Assembly (NCBI RefSeq): GCF_016863255.1
Contig: NZ_BOON01000018.1
Span: 179,086-243,085 of the forward strand
DNA from: Planosporangium mesophilum
GTDB taxonomy: Bacteria; Actinomycetota; Actinomycetes; Mycobacteriales; Micromonosporaceae
Direction: 5' to 3'
DNA length: 64,000 nucleotides
The notes beneath the pieces are model-generated. The model saw only the letters and a program-made list of their open reading frames with translations. It made no database searches and was not told the DNA's origin. Of this stretch, positions 44,428-54,100 are shown in pieces. Every line of letters starts with the position of its first letter. The stretch's first letter is position 1. Made by a program: the position numbers and the translations under genes.

Positions 44428-45174
44428 ATGTCAAGCGTGGCCAGCAAGAAACCGCCGAGTGAATCGCCGTTGCGGCGGCCACGCACGGCACCCGTCATGA
44501 GCGGCAGCGAGGATTTGCTTCCGTTGGATTCCCATTTGGACCTGCCCCAGCCGGTCAAGGCCGCGCTGCTGGATATGGGACTCGCATGCGTTGCCGCGGA
44601 ACTCGCCCTGGCCCAGGCTCGTCTCTTGGAACGACAGGCCACCGCCGCCGCCGAACGGGCCGATGTGAGCGGGCCGGAAGCGTTCTACCAGCGTCAGTAC
44701 GCCGGGGACCTGGTCGACTCGGCTATCGGCTACGCCGACCGCCTGACCGTCGCCTACACCATGGCCAGCGCGACATATGCCAGCTACGCCGCGACAGTAG
44801 GCGCCGAGGCAGGCGCGGGCCGGCGCCTCGGCGCAGCCGATCCGGTTTCGGTCCTGCCGTCGCAGATCCTCGGACAGCCGCAGCGGTATGTGCCGCTGAT
44901 ACAGCTCGCGCCACACAACGACGTCGAAACCGAGCTGATCGACGACCACAATCAACAGCTGGCCGAAGACCACCGCAGCCTGCACGACGTGATGGCGGGT
45001 GTACTGGAGGCCGGACCCGCCACCGTCTATGACGACCCCTCACAGTCGGCTCACCGGCCGGCCGGGTCGGTCTCGCTCATCACGCAGTTACCCGAGGCAT
45101 TGCACAGGTACGCAACCACCTGCGTATCGGCAATCGGCCTGGCGACTCGACAGCGGCGCGACGGTCAAGCGTAG
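44428..45174 (+). CDS. hypothetical protein
   Basis: 248 residues, soluble and mainly helical. The segment LPQPVKAALLDMGLACVAAELALAQARLLERQATAAAERADV suggests a long helix hairpin. No family recognised. It starts at ATG 44428, 45 bases after the motif copy at 44361, and precedes the XRE regulators. It may belong to the element's regulatory region. Confidence 0.6.
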   Translation: MSSVASKKPPSESPLRRPRTAPVMSGSEDLLPLDSHLDLPQPVKAALLDMGLACVAAELALAQARLLERQATAAAERADVSGPEAFYQRQYAGDLVDSAIGYADRLTVAYTMASATYASYAATVGAEAGAGRRLGAADPVSVLPSQILGQPQRYVPLIQLAPHNDVETELIDDHNQQLAEDHRSLHDVMAGVLEAGPATVYDDPSQSAHRPAGSVSLITQLPEALHRYATTCVSAIGLATRQRRDGQA

Positions 45175-45234
45175 CGCCCCCCCGGGCAGCTTCGCCGCAC
45201 GACTGCGACCGGCGCTGGCCAGCCACGAGGCTCG

Positions 45235-45522
45235 CTAATCCGACGGCATGTCGAACGTCGACTCCGGGATCCTGAGACCCGCGGCGAGCAGGCGCCTGTT
45301 GTACGCATCCGGTACCTGATGGCCATTCTCCCACCGGCTGAGCATGGCCTTCAGGCTCTCCGGGGCGGGCACAGTCATTCCCAGGCGCGGCGCGACCCGC
45401 TGCATTTCGAAGATGAGGCGCTGCTGTGACCATCCCCGCTGTCGGCGTACCCGCCTGATCACCGAACCTGGCGTGTGGTTTCGACCGTTCGGGGTCCCCT
45501 CGGACATGTTCGGCGGACTCAT
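45235..45522 (-). CDS. XRE-family helix-turn-helix regulator
   Basis: 95 residues. The HTH core reads GSVIRRVRRQRGWSQQRLIFEMQRVA...LKAMLSRWENGHQVPDAYNRRLLAAGL, with the typical WSQ and WENG positions. ATG 45522 has GGGAGG upstream; longer and shorter starts are possible. It is divergent from the second XRE gene across 540 bases. Confidence 0.78.
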   Translation of the reverse strand: MSPPNMSEGTPNGRNHTPGSVIRRVRRQRGWSQQRLIFEMQRVAPRLGMTVPAPESLKAMLSRWENGHQVPDAYNRRLLAAGLRIPESTFDMPSD

Positions 45523-46062
45523 ACGCAACTCGCGCCTCCCCCGGTTAGCTCGTCGCACACGGTTCCGCGGTGGCGATGTCTCACCGCCCGCACCTGCAGC
45601 TCCACCGACGCTGACCACGCCAGGTCACTTCGAAATCAGCCGCCCGCTGGCGACGTCGTCTCGCTCCGACCGCAGGTACATCGGTTCGCACGGATTGCTG
45701 ACGATGTCGCGCCTGGACCTGAGGTTTGCGATAGCCAACGTGCTCATCGCTTCCGGACTCGCTCTGCGCACCGGTCCGGGGGTGACCAACTTTCCCCCTG
45801 GACTCATGGGCGATGACCGTTGCGAACCGTTTGCACGACTTCACATCTGGCGCGACGCCAGCCGCGGCTGTACGCATCTGGTACACCTCCCACGCCGAAC
45901 GCAACCATCGCCCCACGATGGTTGACTTCGAGGACAGACGTTCCACAATATTTAGGCGGGCCGGACGGAGCATAAGCGTCAACCAGCCCGGCGTGTCAAT
46001 CCACAAACAGGTAGTAGTCAACCTTTATCCAGACCGGCCGGGCCAACGTCAGAAGGCGAGAC
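45523..46062. other. intergenic region between two divergent XRE regulators
   Basis: 540 bases. Minus-strand frames (for example 45625-45807, containing MSTLAIANLRSRRDIV) look faintly protein-like, but none has a good start and neighbouring homologous-looking pieces are in different frames. I treat it as a regulatory region, perhaps with a decayed small gene. Confidence 0.4.
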
Positions 46063-46557
46063 ATGACCGAGCCTCCCCCGCCACCGCACACGTCCCTGGC
46101 AGAAAAGATCAACTTCCTGTTCGACTGGCTCGGCCGCAAGACCGGCAGGACCTACACCAACAGCGAGGTCGCGGCCGCGACGGGGATGTCCGACACCTAC
46201 GTCGGCTACCTGCGCCGAGGATCAGCCGACAACCCAACGCTCAAGACCATCCAGGACCTGGCCAGATTCTTCGGCGTCAAGCCCAGCTTCTTCACCGACG
46301 ATGCCGACGACGAGGCCATCGACAGGCTCGACGCACAGCTCGACCTGTTCAGGGCGATCAACGACCCCAACATTCAAGCCCTCGCGCTGCGGGCCACCAA
46401 GGCGAACCTTTCACCCGCCGGCCTCGAAGCCATCACCGCGATGATCGATCACGTGCAACGCCTGGAAGCCGGCACCAAGAACGACACGAGCATCGAGCCC
46501 GGCTCCAGCAGGCCACCTCGCGCACGTCCCGCCCGCAAGCCCCACAAACCTGACTAA
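46063..46557 (+). CDS. XRE-family regulator with a helical C-terminal domain (EspR-like)
   Basis: 164 residues. The N-terminal HTH (LAEKINFLFDWLGRKTGRTYTNSEVAAATGMSDTYVGYLRRG) is followed by NPTLKTIQDLARFFGVKPSFF and a helical segment, the layout of EspR-type and other actinomycete XRE regulators. It ends in a basic disordered tail. ATG 46063 follows GAAGGCGAG. It is a candidate for the factor that binds the repeated TGACGGsGGTTrAC motif. Confidence 0.82.
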   Translation: MTEPPPPPHTSLAEKINFLFDWLGRKTGRTYTNSEVAAATGMSDTYVGYLRRGSADNPTLKTIQDLARFFGVKPSFFTDDADDEAIDRLDAQLDLFRAINDPNIQALALRATKANLSPAGLEAITAMIDHVQRLEAGTKNDTSIEPGSSRPPRARPARKPHKPD

Positions 46558-46616
46558 CTCGCACACCGGCCCTCGTGTGACGAGCCGGCCGTTGCTGTAC
46601 CGGGTCTTGCCCTCCG

Positions 46617-47756
46617 TCAGAACAGAGGCGCCTCCTCCACCGTCGACATATCGATACCATCCGCCCGAGCGGGCGGGGGAAGCTGACGAACCGGGAACCG
46701 GGGACGTCTGCTGGCCACTCCCCGGTACAAGGGATCGAAGCCCAGATACTCAATCCTGGCTGCGGTCTGCATGTCGCGTCCCACCCGCTCCGGCTTGGCG
46801 TACCTCAGCCGCAGGTATGCGGCCGGTGGGTCATTGAGGTAATCGGCCCACGGACAGCCGGACACGTGAACGCACTTGTCGACGTGGCTGTTGCAGTGCT
46901 CGCACAGCAACCCGCGGACAAGTCCGGTGAAGTGGTCGTGGTCGACATCCGTGCCGGGACGCAGCCGGCAGGCGTGGCAGCGCGGGCCGAGCGCTGCCGC
47001 CAACTGAGCCCGCTGCCGACCTAATGGAGTGTCGGATCCCTGATAGCCGGGCCAATGCCCGCGTGCGGTGGTGTCGACGCAGCGCCGCCGGACAGGGACC
47101 AGCGCCGGGTCGGCGACGGCGTCAGTCAGCGTGACCAACCAGCTGACGTCAAGGTGGCCTTGCTCTCCACAGATCAGCCCATCCGGGCCCCAGCTACCAG
47201 GCGGAGCCTGCACCCGGTACCGCGCACCGTCGGTCCACCAGTAGCACCACTGGCCGTGGCGGACAGCACCCGCCGGATCGCCGCGCTCGCGCTCCACGGC
47301 GCACTGCGGTTCGCCGTTCACCACCAGGTGGTAACGACCGTCGTCACCCACCACGGCGACGCACTCCTCCGCAATGGCGTCGGGCCCCCAGTCCCACCGA
47401 CACGGAATGTCCGCGGCCTCACGGACCAGGTCGTCGACGCCGTCGTAATCGAGGTCGAGTGCGTAGCGCCACAACAACGCCTCGCGCCGGTGTACCGGCA
47501 GGTCCTCAATCCCCACCCGTAGGAGCCTGCCCACCGGGTACGACGTTTTCACCCACGGCGCGGCTACCTGCCCATCGGCTCGGTAGGCGCGGGAGCCGGC
47601 GCGCACCGCCGTGGGAGTTGTCGGACAGGCAGCGAATCGGTCCGCAGGCACAACGCGTACCGGGGGGTGACGGGTGGCGGATATTCCCCCTAGGCCCAGG
47701 CATTGACGCCACGCGGGCGGATCATGCACGCGCGTACGCGCGCGTAACGCTGTCAA
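46617..47756 (-). CDS. recombination endonuclease VII-like protein
   Basis: Up to 379 residues. The C-terminal part contains CHACRLRPGTDVDHDHFTG then LVRGLLCEHCNSHVDKC, the zinc-binding and HNH-like catalytic signature of phage endonuclease VII, which cuts Holliday junctions. The first 250 residues are not recognised. The start is uncertain: TTG 47756 is the longest, and several GTG codons within the first 60 codons are candidates. It lies directly downstream of the primase gene. Confidence 0.8.
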   Translation of the reverse strand: MTALRARTRVHDPPAWRQCLGLGGISATRHPPVRVVPADRFAACPTTPTAVRAGSRAYRADGQVAAPWVKTSYPVGRLLRVGIEDLPVHRREALLWRYALDLDYDGVDDLVREAADIPCRWDWGPDAIAEECVAVVGDDGRYHLVVNGEPQCAVERERGDPAGAVRHGQWCYWWTDGARYRVQAPPGSWGPDGLICGEQGHLDVSWLVTLTDAVADPALVPVRRRCVDTTARGHWPGYQGSDTPLGRQRAQLAAALGPRCHACRLRPGTDVDHDHFTGLVRGLLCEHCNSHVDKCVHVSGCPWADYLNDPPAAYLRLRYAKPERVGRDMQTAARIEYLGFDPLYRGVASRRPRFPVRQLPPPARADGIDMSTVEEAPLF

Positions 47757-47869
47757 CCGGAAACGGTCGGCGATCTGTCACCCCGTCACCCACCGCGCGG
47801 CCGACACGCGCTCGGCTGCCGCGCCTCCGGACGGGCTCCGTGCCGACGTGCGCGGCCGGTTACCCGCGC

Positions 47870-50395
47870 TCACCGTTCGCCTGCCTCATCGAAGCCACCT
47901 TCGCTGTCCGCCGCGAGCAGGCAGATCCCCGTGTATATCCTGCGGCCCTTCGCGCCACGGGCATCACCGACGCGAAACCGGTCCCGCAGCTCCTGGGTCA
48001 GCCGCTTGGCCGACACCGGCGTCTCCCCCACCTCGTCACACCACCGCTCGTACGCCTCCCGCAGCACCGTGGTGCCAACCTGGACCAGCTCCTGACCCGC
48101 AGCCAGATGACACTGATCGTCGATGAATCGGCCGACGGTGTCCTCATCGCGGGCGTACTCCTGCGTGGCTGACGTAACGATCGCCGGCTCCCGAAGCCCA
48201 TCGGCGTGGTAGGCCACCGCGCCGCGAACGATCCATGCCAGCACCGCGGCCGCGTCCTCGGCGAGACGCTCACCGATCCGCTGCTCCTGTCGCTCCGGCG
48301 GAATCGTATGACCGAACGGAATCAGCCGTACCCGGCGCCAGAACGCCGGCCCGCCGGTCTTGGCCACCGGCTTGTGGTTGCCCAGCAGCCACAACGTGTG
48401 GCTGGGCGCGAAGGTGAACGGATTGCCCCGCATGAACCGGGCGTTGATCGAATCCCGGCCGGTCAGCTGCTTGATCCGCGACTCAGCGAACCGCGCGCCG
48501 TCCTCCAGCTCCGCGCAGACCACCAGGCGAGCGCCCGTCAGTTGGGCGAGCTCCGCCGGGTGCTCGGCGTGCGTGCGGACCATCAGCATCTCCGCCGGCG
48601 CGGCGATCGCGTAGCCGCCCTCGCCGCGGCCAAGCGCGTGCATGGCCGCCTCCAGCAGCGTCGACTTGCCGTTGGACCCCGGCCCGAACGCGAACGGCAG
48701 CACCTGCTCGGACACCGCACCGACCGCAGACACCCCGAGCAGCCGCTGCACGTAACCGGCGACCTCCCGGTCGTCACCGAAGATGTCCCGCAGGAACCCG
48801 TCCCACACCGCCGAACGGCGCTCAAAGTCGGGACCGACCGGCGTGCACCGAGTATGCAGCCGCTGCGGTCTCGGCGGGTGAAGCTCACCGGTACGCAGGT
48901 CGACGACCCCATCCGGGGTGTTCAGCGCGTACGGCTCGGCATCCAGATCCGCGACGTGCACCATCACCGCCGGGTCCGACTGCGCCAGCCGCGCAATCCC
49001 GGCCACGCCGGCGGCCGACAACGCGCGGGCCTTGAACCGCCGCCACCGGCCAGCCGTGGGCAGCTGGCGGGCCAGCCGCCGGATCAACTCCCGGTGGTAC
49101 TCCGCCTCATCCCACAGCCACCGGTAGCCCGTCCAACGCAGCCACATCCCACGCTGCGGGCAATACCGCAGCTCATGCCCATGATGGGTCACCAGCGCCC
49201 GGGCCAGTCCGTCCTCGGTCGGCCCCCACCCCGCCACATGCGGCAACGGCTCGCCACCGACCTGAGCCGACGCGGCCGCAGGGCCGCCGGCCGGCAGCCC
49301 ATCAGCATCGGCCCCGGCCGCTGAGCCGCCATCGCCAGGGGCACAGTGAGTCTCCGGCGCGGACGCGACGGTCACCGCTACGCCGAAACCGGCCCTGCGC
49401 AGCGCCGCGGCCGCAGCCGCATGATCGCCGCGGTGGTGGAGCACCGCGTACGCATGAAACTTCGTGATCGGCGTCTCCGACTCGAACTCGGAGCTGGTGG
49501 TGAACACGTACAACCGGTCCCGGTCGTCGGCGCGCCCCGTCGTGGCGGACACCCCTGTCCGTTTACCCGGACGCCGCCAGTACCGGGTACGACCCACGGC
49601 GGACACCAGCCTCCAGCCGGCCGGCTCCAGAATGTCAGCCCAGTCGGTACGCCGCTCGTAGTCCTCCCCCGGCGCCGTCCCCGCCGAACCGTCCCGTCGC
49701 GGCGACCGTGGCGGCTCGACCGGTGGCGGTGGCATCGCGTCCAGGCACCGCACCACCGCAACGAGCGCATCCCGCTCCTGGCCAGTGATCGTCGGGATAC
49801 GCGCCGGCGTCGCGCCACGGAGCGCAACCCAGGCCCGCCCGGTCTGATGCACGGCGCCGTGCGAGGGCGCCACCACGGTGTAGCCACCCTCGCCACGGGT
49901 CTCCGCCAACGTCTTGATCTTGTCGCTGGGATCATCGGCCAGTTCCGCCTCCGTCGCCGGCCGCCGGGCCAGCTTCGCGTTCCGGCCCACTGGTACGTCC
50001 GCGACCCGGTAGAGCAGGTGAAGACCACCCGACGGCGTCCGCTCGACGTACCCCTCCACCGCGACACGCCGCCACAGCTGGCCCAGCCCGGCCGCGCGCA
50101 CCAACTCGACCAGCCGGGAATCCAGCCCCTCCTCGATCGCCCGGCCCTCAAGCTCGAGCATCTCCAGGCCGCCGGAGACCGCGCCGCACACCACCCCGAT
50201 ACCGGGCGGGTTGCCGGCGAACCAGGCCGCGACCCGGGCCCGATCCGCGCGCCGGCGCTGATACGAACGCCACGACACCAGCGGTGCCTTACTACCGTCG
50301 GCGCGAATCGCAACCACCGAGCAACCGGCGTCGTACCAGGCCAGCGCCGCCGTCAGCGTGTCTAAACCCTGCCGTCGACCTTCCCTGCCCGACAT
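47870..50395 (-). CDS. bifunctional primase-polymerase / D5-P4-family helicase (replication protein)
   Basis: 841 residues. The N-terminal prim-pol domain (about 10-180) has AVEGYVERTPSGGLHLLYRV and VVCGAVSGGLEMLELEG. The C-terminal half has a D5_N/P4-type helicase with Walker A FAFGPGSNGKSTLLEAAM, Walker B LVVCAELEDG, and the sensor-like HTLWLLGNHKP. Proteins of this build start replication of actinomycete integrative elements and phages. ATG 50395 is the start. A motif copy at 50598 lies about 200 bases upstream. Confidence 0.9.
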   Translation of the reverse strand: MSGREGRRQGLDTLTAALAWYDAGCSVVAIRADGSKAPLVSWRSYQRRRADRARVAAWFAGNPPGIGVVCGAVSGGLEMLELEGRAIEEGLDSRLVELVRAAGLGQLWRRVAVEGYVERTPSGGLHLLYRVADVPVGRNAKLARRPATEAELADDPSDKIKTLAETRGEGGYTVVAPSHGAVHQTGRAWVALRGATPARIPTITGQERDALVAVVRCLDAMPPPPVEPPRSPRRDGSAGTAPGEDYERRTDWADILEPAGWRLVSAVGRTRYWRRPGKRTGVSATTGRADDRDRLYVFTTSSEFESETPITKFHAYAVLHHRGDHAAAAAALRRAGFGVAVTVASAPETHCAPGDGGSAAGADADGLPAGGPAAASAQVGGEPLPHVAGWGPTEDGLARALVTHHGHELRYCPQRGMWLRWTGYRWLWDEAEYHRELIRRLARQLPTAGRWRRFKARALSAAGVAGIARLAQSDPAVMVHVADLDAEPYALNTPDGVVDLRTGELHPPRPQRLHTRCTPVGPDFERRSAVWDGFLRDIFGDDREVAGYVQRLLGVSAVGAVSEQVLPFAFGPGSNGKSTLLEAAMHALGRGEGGYAIAAPAEMLMVRTHAEHPAELAQLTGARLVVCAELEDGARFAESRIKQLTGRDSINARFMRGNPFTFAPSHTLWLLGNHKPVAKTGGPAFWRRVRLIPFGHTIPPERQEQRIGERLAEDAAAVLAWIVRGAVAYHADGLREPAIVTSATQEYARDEDTVGRFIDDQCHLAAGQELVQVGTTVLREAYERWCDEVGETPVSAKRLTQELRDRFRVGDARGAKGRRIYTGICLLAADSEGGFDEAGER

Positions 50396-50903
50396 CGCCC
50401 TCCCAGCTCACGGGCTGCCGGTCAACGACACAGCCGACCGCTACCCGGCAGCACAGCGGCGCAACCGACGCAGGCCGGCACTCTTGCGGTTGCGCACGCC
50501 GGCTAGGGGCCTTGCGAGCGTGCTCGCGGAAGGAGTACGGGGGTACGCACGGTCACGTTCGTCACCGCACGACAATTCACCGATCATCGCCAGACGAGTA
50601 GATGACGGGGGTTGACACCCGATACCCGGGGCGCTGCCCGATGGCTGTGACAGTGTTCAACGGCCCCACCGGGACAGGGCGGATTCTGGGGATCGCCGCA
50701 ACATGCCCCGGTCAACGACTACTGAAGGCAGCCTAACGAAAGCCGGCTGGAGACTCTTCCTCGCATGATGAGCGCCCCCGCGCCCGGATCGCGGCAGATC
50801 CGCGCCCGCGGAGGACGCCTACCGTCACATCACTCACGCGGCTGGGCGATCTCGAGGTGCGTCGTGGCGTCCGACTGGAGTACGGAGGACCGGGCGAAAC
50901 GTG
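50396..50903. other. upstream region of the primase gene, possible origin
   Basis: About 500 bases without a supported gene. It contains the perfect palindrome GCGAGCGTGCTCGC (50514-50527), a GTAC-rich stretch just after it, and the motif copy at 50598. Such repeats beside a replication initiator gene could mark an origin or operator. Confidence 0.4.
50598..50617. repeat. element-wide regulatory motif, copy 4
   Basis: Contains AGTAGATGACGGGGGTTGAC, differing at one base from the copy at 10421. It sits upstream of the primase gene in the same relative orientation as the other copies. Confidence 0.55.
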
Positions 50904-51164
50904 CTACTCGGCCGGCCTGCGATTTTCGCGGCGAATGACCAGCCGCAAGCCCGACCAGATCTCGTCGATCGCACACACCTTGTTGTCGACCAACCCGCTC
51001 GGCAGCGCGACTTCACGGACCACGTCATCGGTGATGTCCGTGGGAACCTTCGATGCTCGTTTCGGCCAGGCGACCCAGAAGCCGCCGTCCTGGGCCATGC
51101 CGCGTCTGACCTCGTCCAGGCGCGCCTGCAACCCATGACGTTCGGTCACGAACAGCACGATCAC
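50904..51164 (-). pseudogene. truncated DUF3052 gene
   Basis: 86 residues. VIVLFVTERHGLQARLDEVRR, WVAWPKRASKVPTDITDDVV and GLVDNKVCAIDEIWSGLRLVIRRE are the C-terminal two thirds of a DUF3052 protein. The normal N-terminal 50 or so residues are absent. Their place is taken by the 3' end of the YobI-like NTPase gene, whose TGA (51189-51191) lies in the same frame, eight codons before the first homologous residue. GTG 51164 has no ribosome binding site, so it is probably a relic. Confidence 0.7.
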
Positions 51165-51188
51165 GTCGGTCGGCGCGTTGGCGGGGTG

Positions 51189-54100
51189 TCAATGACGCAT
51201 GTTGGCCCGAATGCCGCCGCCGAATCTCGCTTGGCTGAACGAACTGACCCGGTCGCGGCGCTGTAGCTCCTTGAGCAGCTCTTCGGTCCCCTCCCGACCC
51301 TTCAGCCTCGGACGGTGGTAACCGACCCTGGTGAGCGGTTCGTACTCGTCGCCGAGCGCCAGAAGAATCTGGTCCAACACCGGTAGCTCGATGTCAGGGA
51401 GGTGGGGTACCAGCAGACTCAGGATGTGCTCGGCGGGCGCTCCTGCTTCGCTGAGCTTGACCAGCAGCTCCACCGAGACGGTATTGCCCTTGGCCGCCCA
51501 CTCGCAGATCGCGATGGCACCCGGCCTGGACAACCGGCCGTGTACGTACTCCGCGTCATCGGCGATTGCCCGCTTGACGGCCGGTGCCACATGTGGACTC
51601 CGCATCATCTTGGGCAGGTCGTCGCTCGATAGCGGTAGCTCGCACACGTAGGACGCCAGGCCTTTCGACGCCGCGAAGTAGTCCTCGCGGAACGCGAACG
51701 GGCAACCGCCCACGCGCGCATATGTCTCGGCAGCATCGGGCACCAGTTCGGCGGCCAGCAGCGCCGGGAGCAGCTTGAGCCCGGCGTCGGTCAGGCGTTC
51801 GGGATTCAAACCGCCGGGGAGCTCGAGCTGCTTCACCAGCCGGACCCTTGCCGTCGGGGCTAGGTCCTCGGCATGAGCCAGCGCATACCCGAGGTCGTAC
51901 CTGGACTCCTCCTCCACCTTCTCGACCTCGGTGAGGTCGAGGATGCTCAGGGTCTTCACCAGCTCCTCGCTGACGCCGAACTTCCCTACAAACCGGCTCA
52001 CGTTCCAGACTGTCGGCGCAAACCGGCTCGCCGACACCACCGCGGTCCATGCCGTGTCGTCGAGTTCTTCCAGGTCGGCCACCTCGCACAACTCCGACGC
52101 GCCCTTGGCAACCGGCAGCACCGCCGATTTGACGACAGCGGCGACGTCATCCAGCACCACCGCCGATTCGGCGGCAGCGGCGACGTCATTCAGCACCGCG
52201 GCGAACTTCTCCGGGGCATCGACGGTCACTTCGTCCTTCTCGCGGGCATTAAGGTAGCTGTCCAGCTTCTTGAGGATGTGCTGGTAGACGGCCGTGTTGG
52301 TCACCTTCACCACGTCAAGGGCCAGCGGGGTGCCTTCACCGAGTGCCGCGGACAGGTTCGCCCTCGTGACCGGGTACAGGCCATCCGTGACCACCGCCTT
52401 GCGCTGTGCGTCCCCCAGCACCGCGAGGTCGCTGATCTCGGCGCGGAGACGACGAACCAGAGCCGCCACGTCAGCGGCCTTCGACGTCTCCACGGTCCCG
52501 ACAAACGCCTGCATCTGGGCGTAGTGCTCCGAGAGGAACTCTGCGACCCGGCGCGAGGTGTCGTAGTCGACGTCTCGATCAGCGCTCCGGACAGCGGCAT
52601 CAACGAGCGCGACGGCCGCCGCGAGGTCGATCGAGGCGTTCTCGACCAGATGGACGAACGCACCCTTCCAGCGAGGAACCAGTTGGCTTACGAAGAGTTC
52701 CCTGGACGCGCCGTCCGTAAGGTACGCATCGATGAAGGACGAGTCGGTGCCGGCGCGCATGACGAGCTTGTCGAGTGCCTTGTCGAGCAGCTCGGGGCGC
52801 GTGGGCAGGTAGTGGTCGAAGACCTCGAGGTTGAAGACGCTCTCGCCGTCGAGGAAGCGGGCACCCATCTCCTTCTCGACCGCGTCGATGGAGGCAGCCT
52901 CGTCGAACCGGAAGCGGTGGTCTGCGCGGTCGGCCTGGACGCAGTGGAGGATAAAGTTCATCGCGCTGACGCTGATGGCGATGCCGTGGTAATCCGAGCA
53001 GTACAGGGTGAAGTTCTCGTCGATGTGACCTTTGGCGAGGAGGTCGTGGGCTAAGGGAGACACGAGGTCGGTGACGATGGCATCCAGGTTGCGTTCGACG
53101 CCGCTGTCGGTGGGCATGACCAGGTCCGTCCTGGCCATGAGCTGCGCCATCGTGGCTTTCGCGACGAAGTCCTTGGTCTCCAGCGCGTCCTGGGAGGCGC
53201 GCTGGAGACGTACGACATCGGCTTCGACGGCGTCATCCAGCGCAGCGGCTCCATCCCCGACCAGCGCGATCACGTCATCGAACGACAGGGTCACGCCACC
53301 GTATCCGGGTCGGCTAAGGTGCGCCCCTTGACGGGTCTCATGCAACGACCTCCAAAAGTCGCCGGACGTAAGGTCCGAGAGCGCGTAGTGCTCCGACTGG
53401 TACTGAAGGACCGGCTCGCCACCAACCCGCGTCGCTCGGTAAACAATGGGCAGCACCTCCTGGAGCCGTTCGCCGGCGGCCTTCGCGGCCTGGTCCCACC
53501 GGGCGTTCGACGCGATCCGGTCTAGTGCCTCCTTGCTGACCGCTGCCAGGTGGCCCGTCTGATACGTGACCATGTCGCGGAAGGCCCGGTGGGCCTCGTC
53601 GATCTTGCTCGTGCCAAGCCGGATGGCCTCGAAGTCCTCCAGGTGGAGGTTCTTGTAGACCATCATCGCGAACAGTCGGTCTGCGGTGAGTCCCTTGAGG
53701 CCCTTCTCTCCCAGGACCGAGGCGCGGTAGATCTCGAACTCATTCCGGATGTTGCGAATCAGGCGCATGTCGGTCAGATGCGCGCCGACCAGATCCACTA
53801 GCGCAGTCGAAGGTTGCTCATCCGATTCGGCGAACTCCGCCGCCAGCAGGTCCCGCGCCGAACGGTGCGTGATGAACGGAACCATCGGGACGACCAGGTC
53901 GAAGAACTTCGTCCTGTTCGCCGACGGGGCGGATTCCAGAGCTGACGCACGACGCGCTGCAGCATCGGTATCGGCGTCCGCGTCGCCGTCCGGGGCGGCA
54001 TTGACTTTGAGTTGCTCGAAGATACTGTCGCGGACCGCATACACAAACCGAACGGGCCGCGACTTGATCTGTTCGGAGTTGTTCAAGACGGTGTTCAGCT

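Noticed and set aside
48206..49324. 372-codon plus-strand frame opposite the primase gene
   Set aside because: Low-complexity antisense of a well-recognised primase-helicase.
51873..53054. 393-codon plus-strand frame opposite the NTPase gene
   Set aside because: Antisense frame without domains; the opposite strand encodes an intact YobI-like protein.
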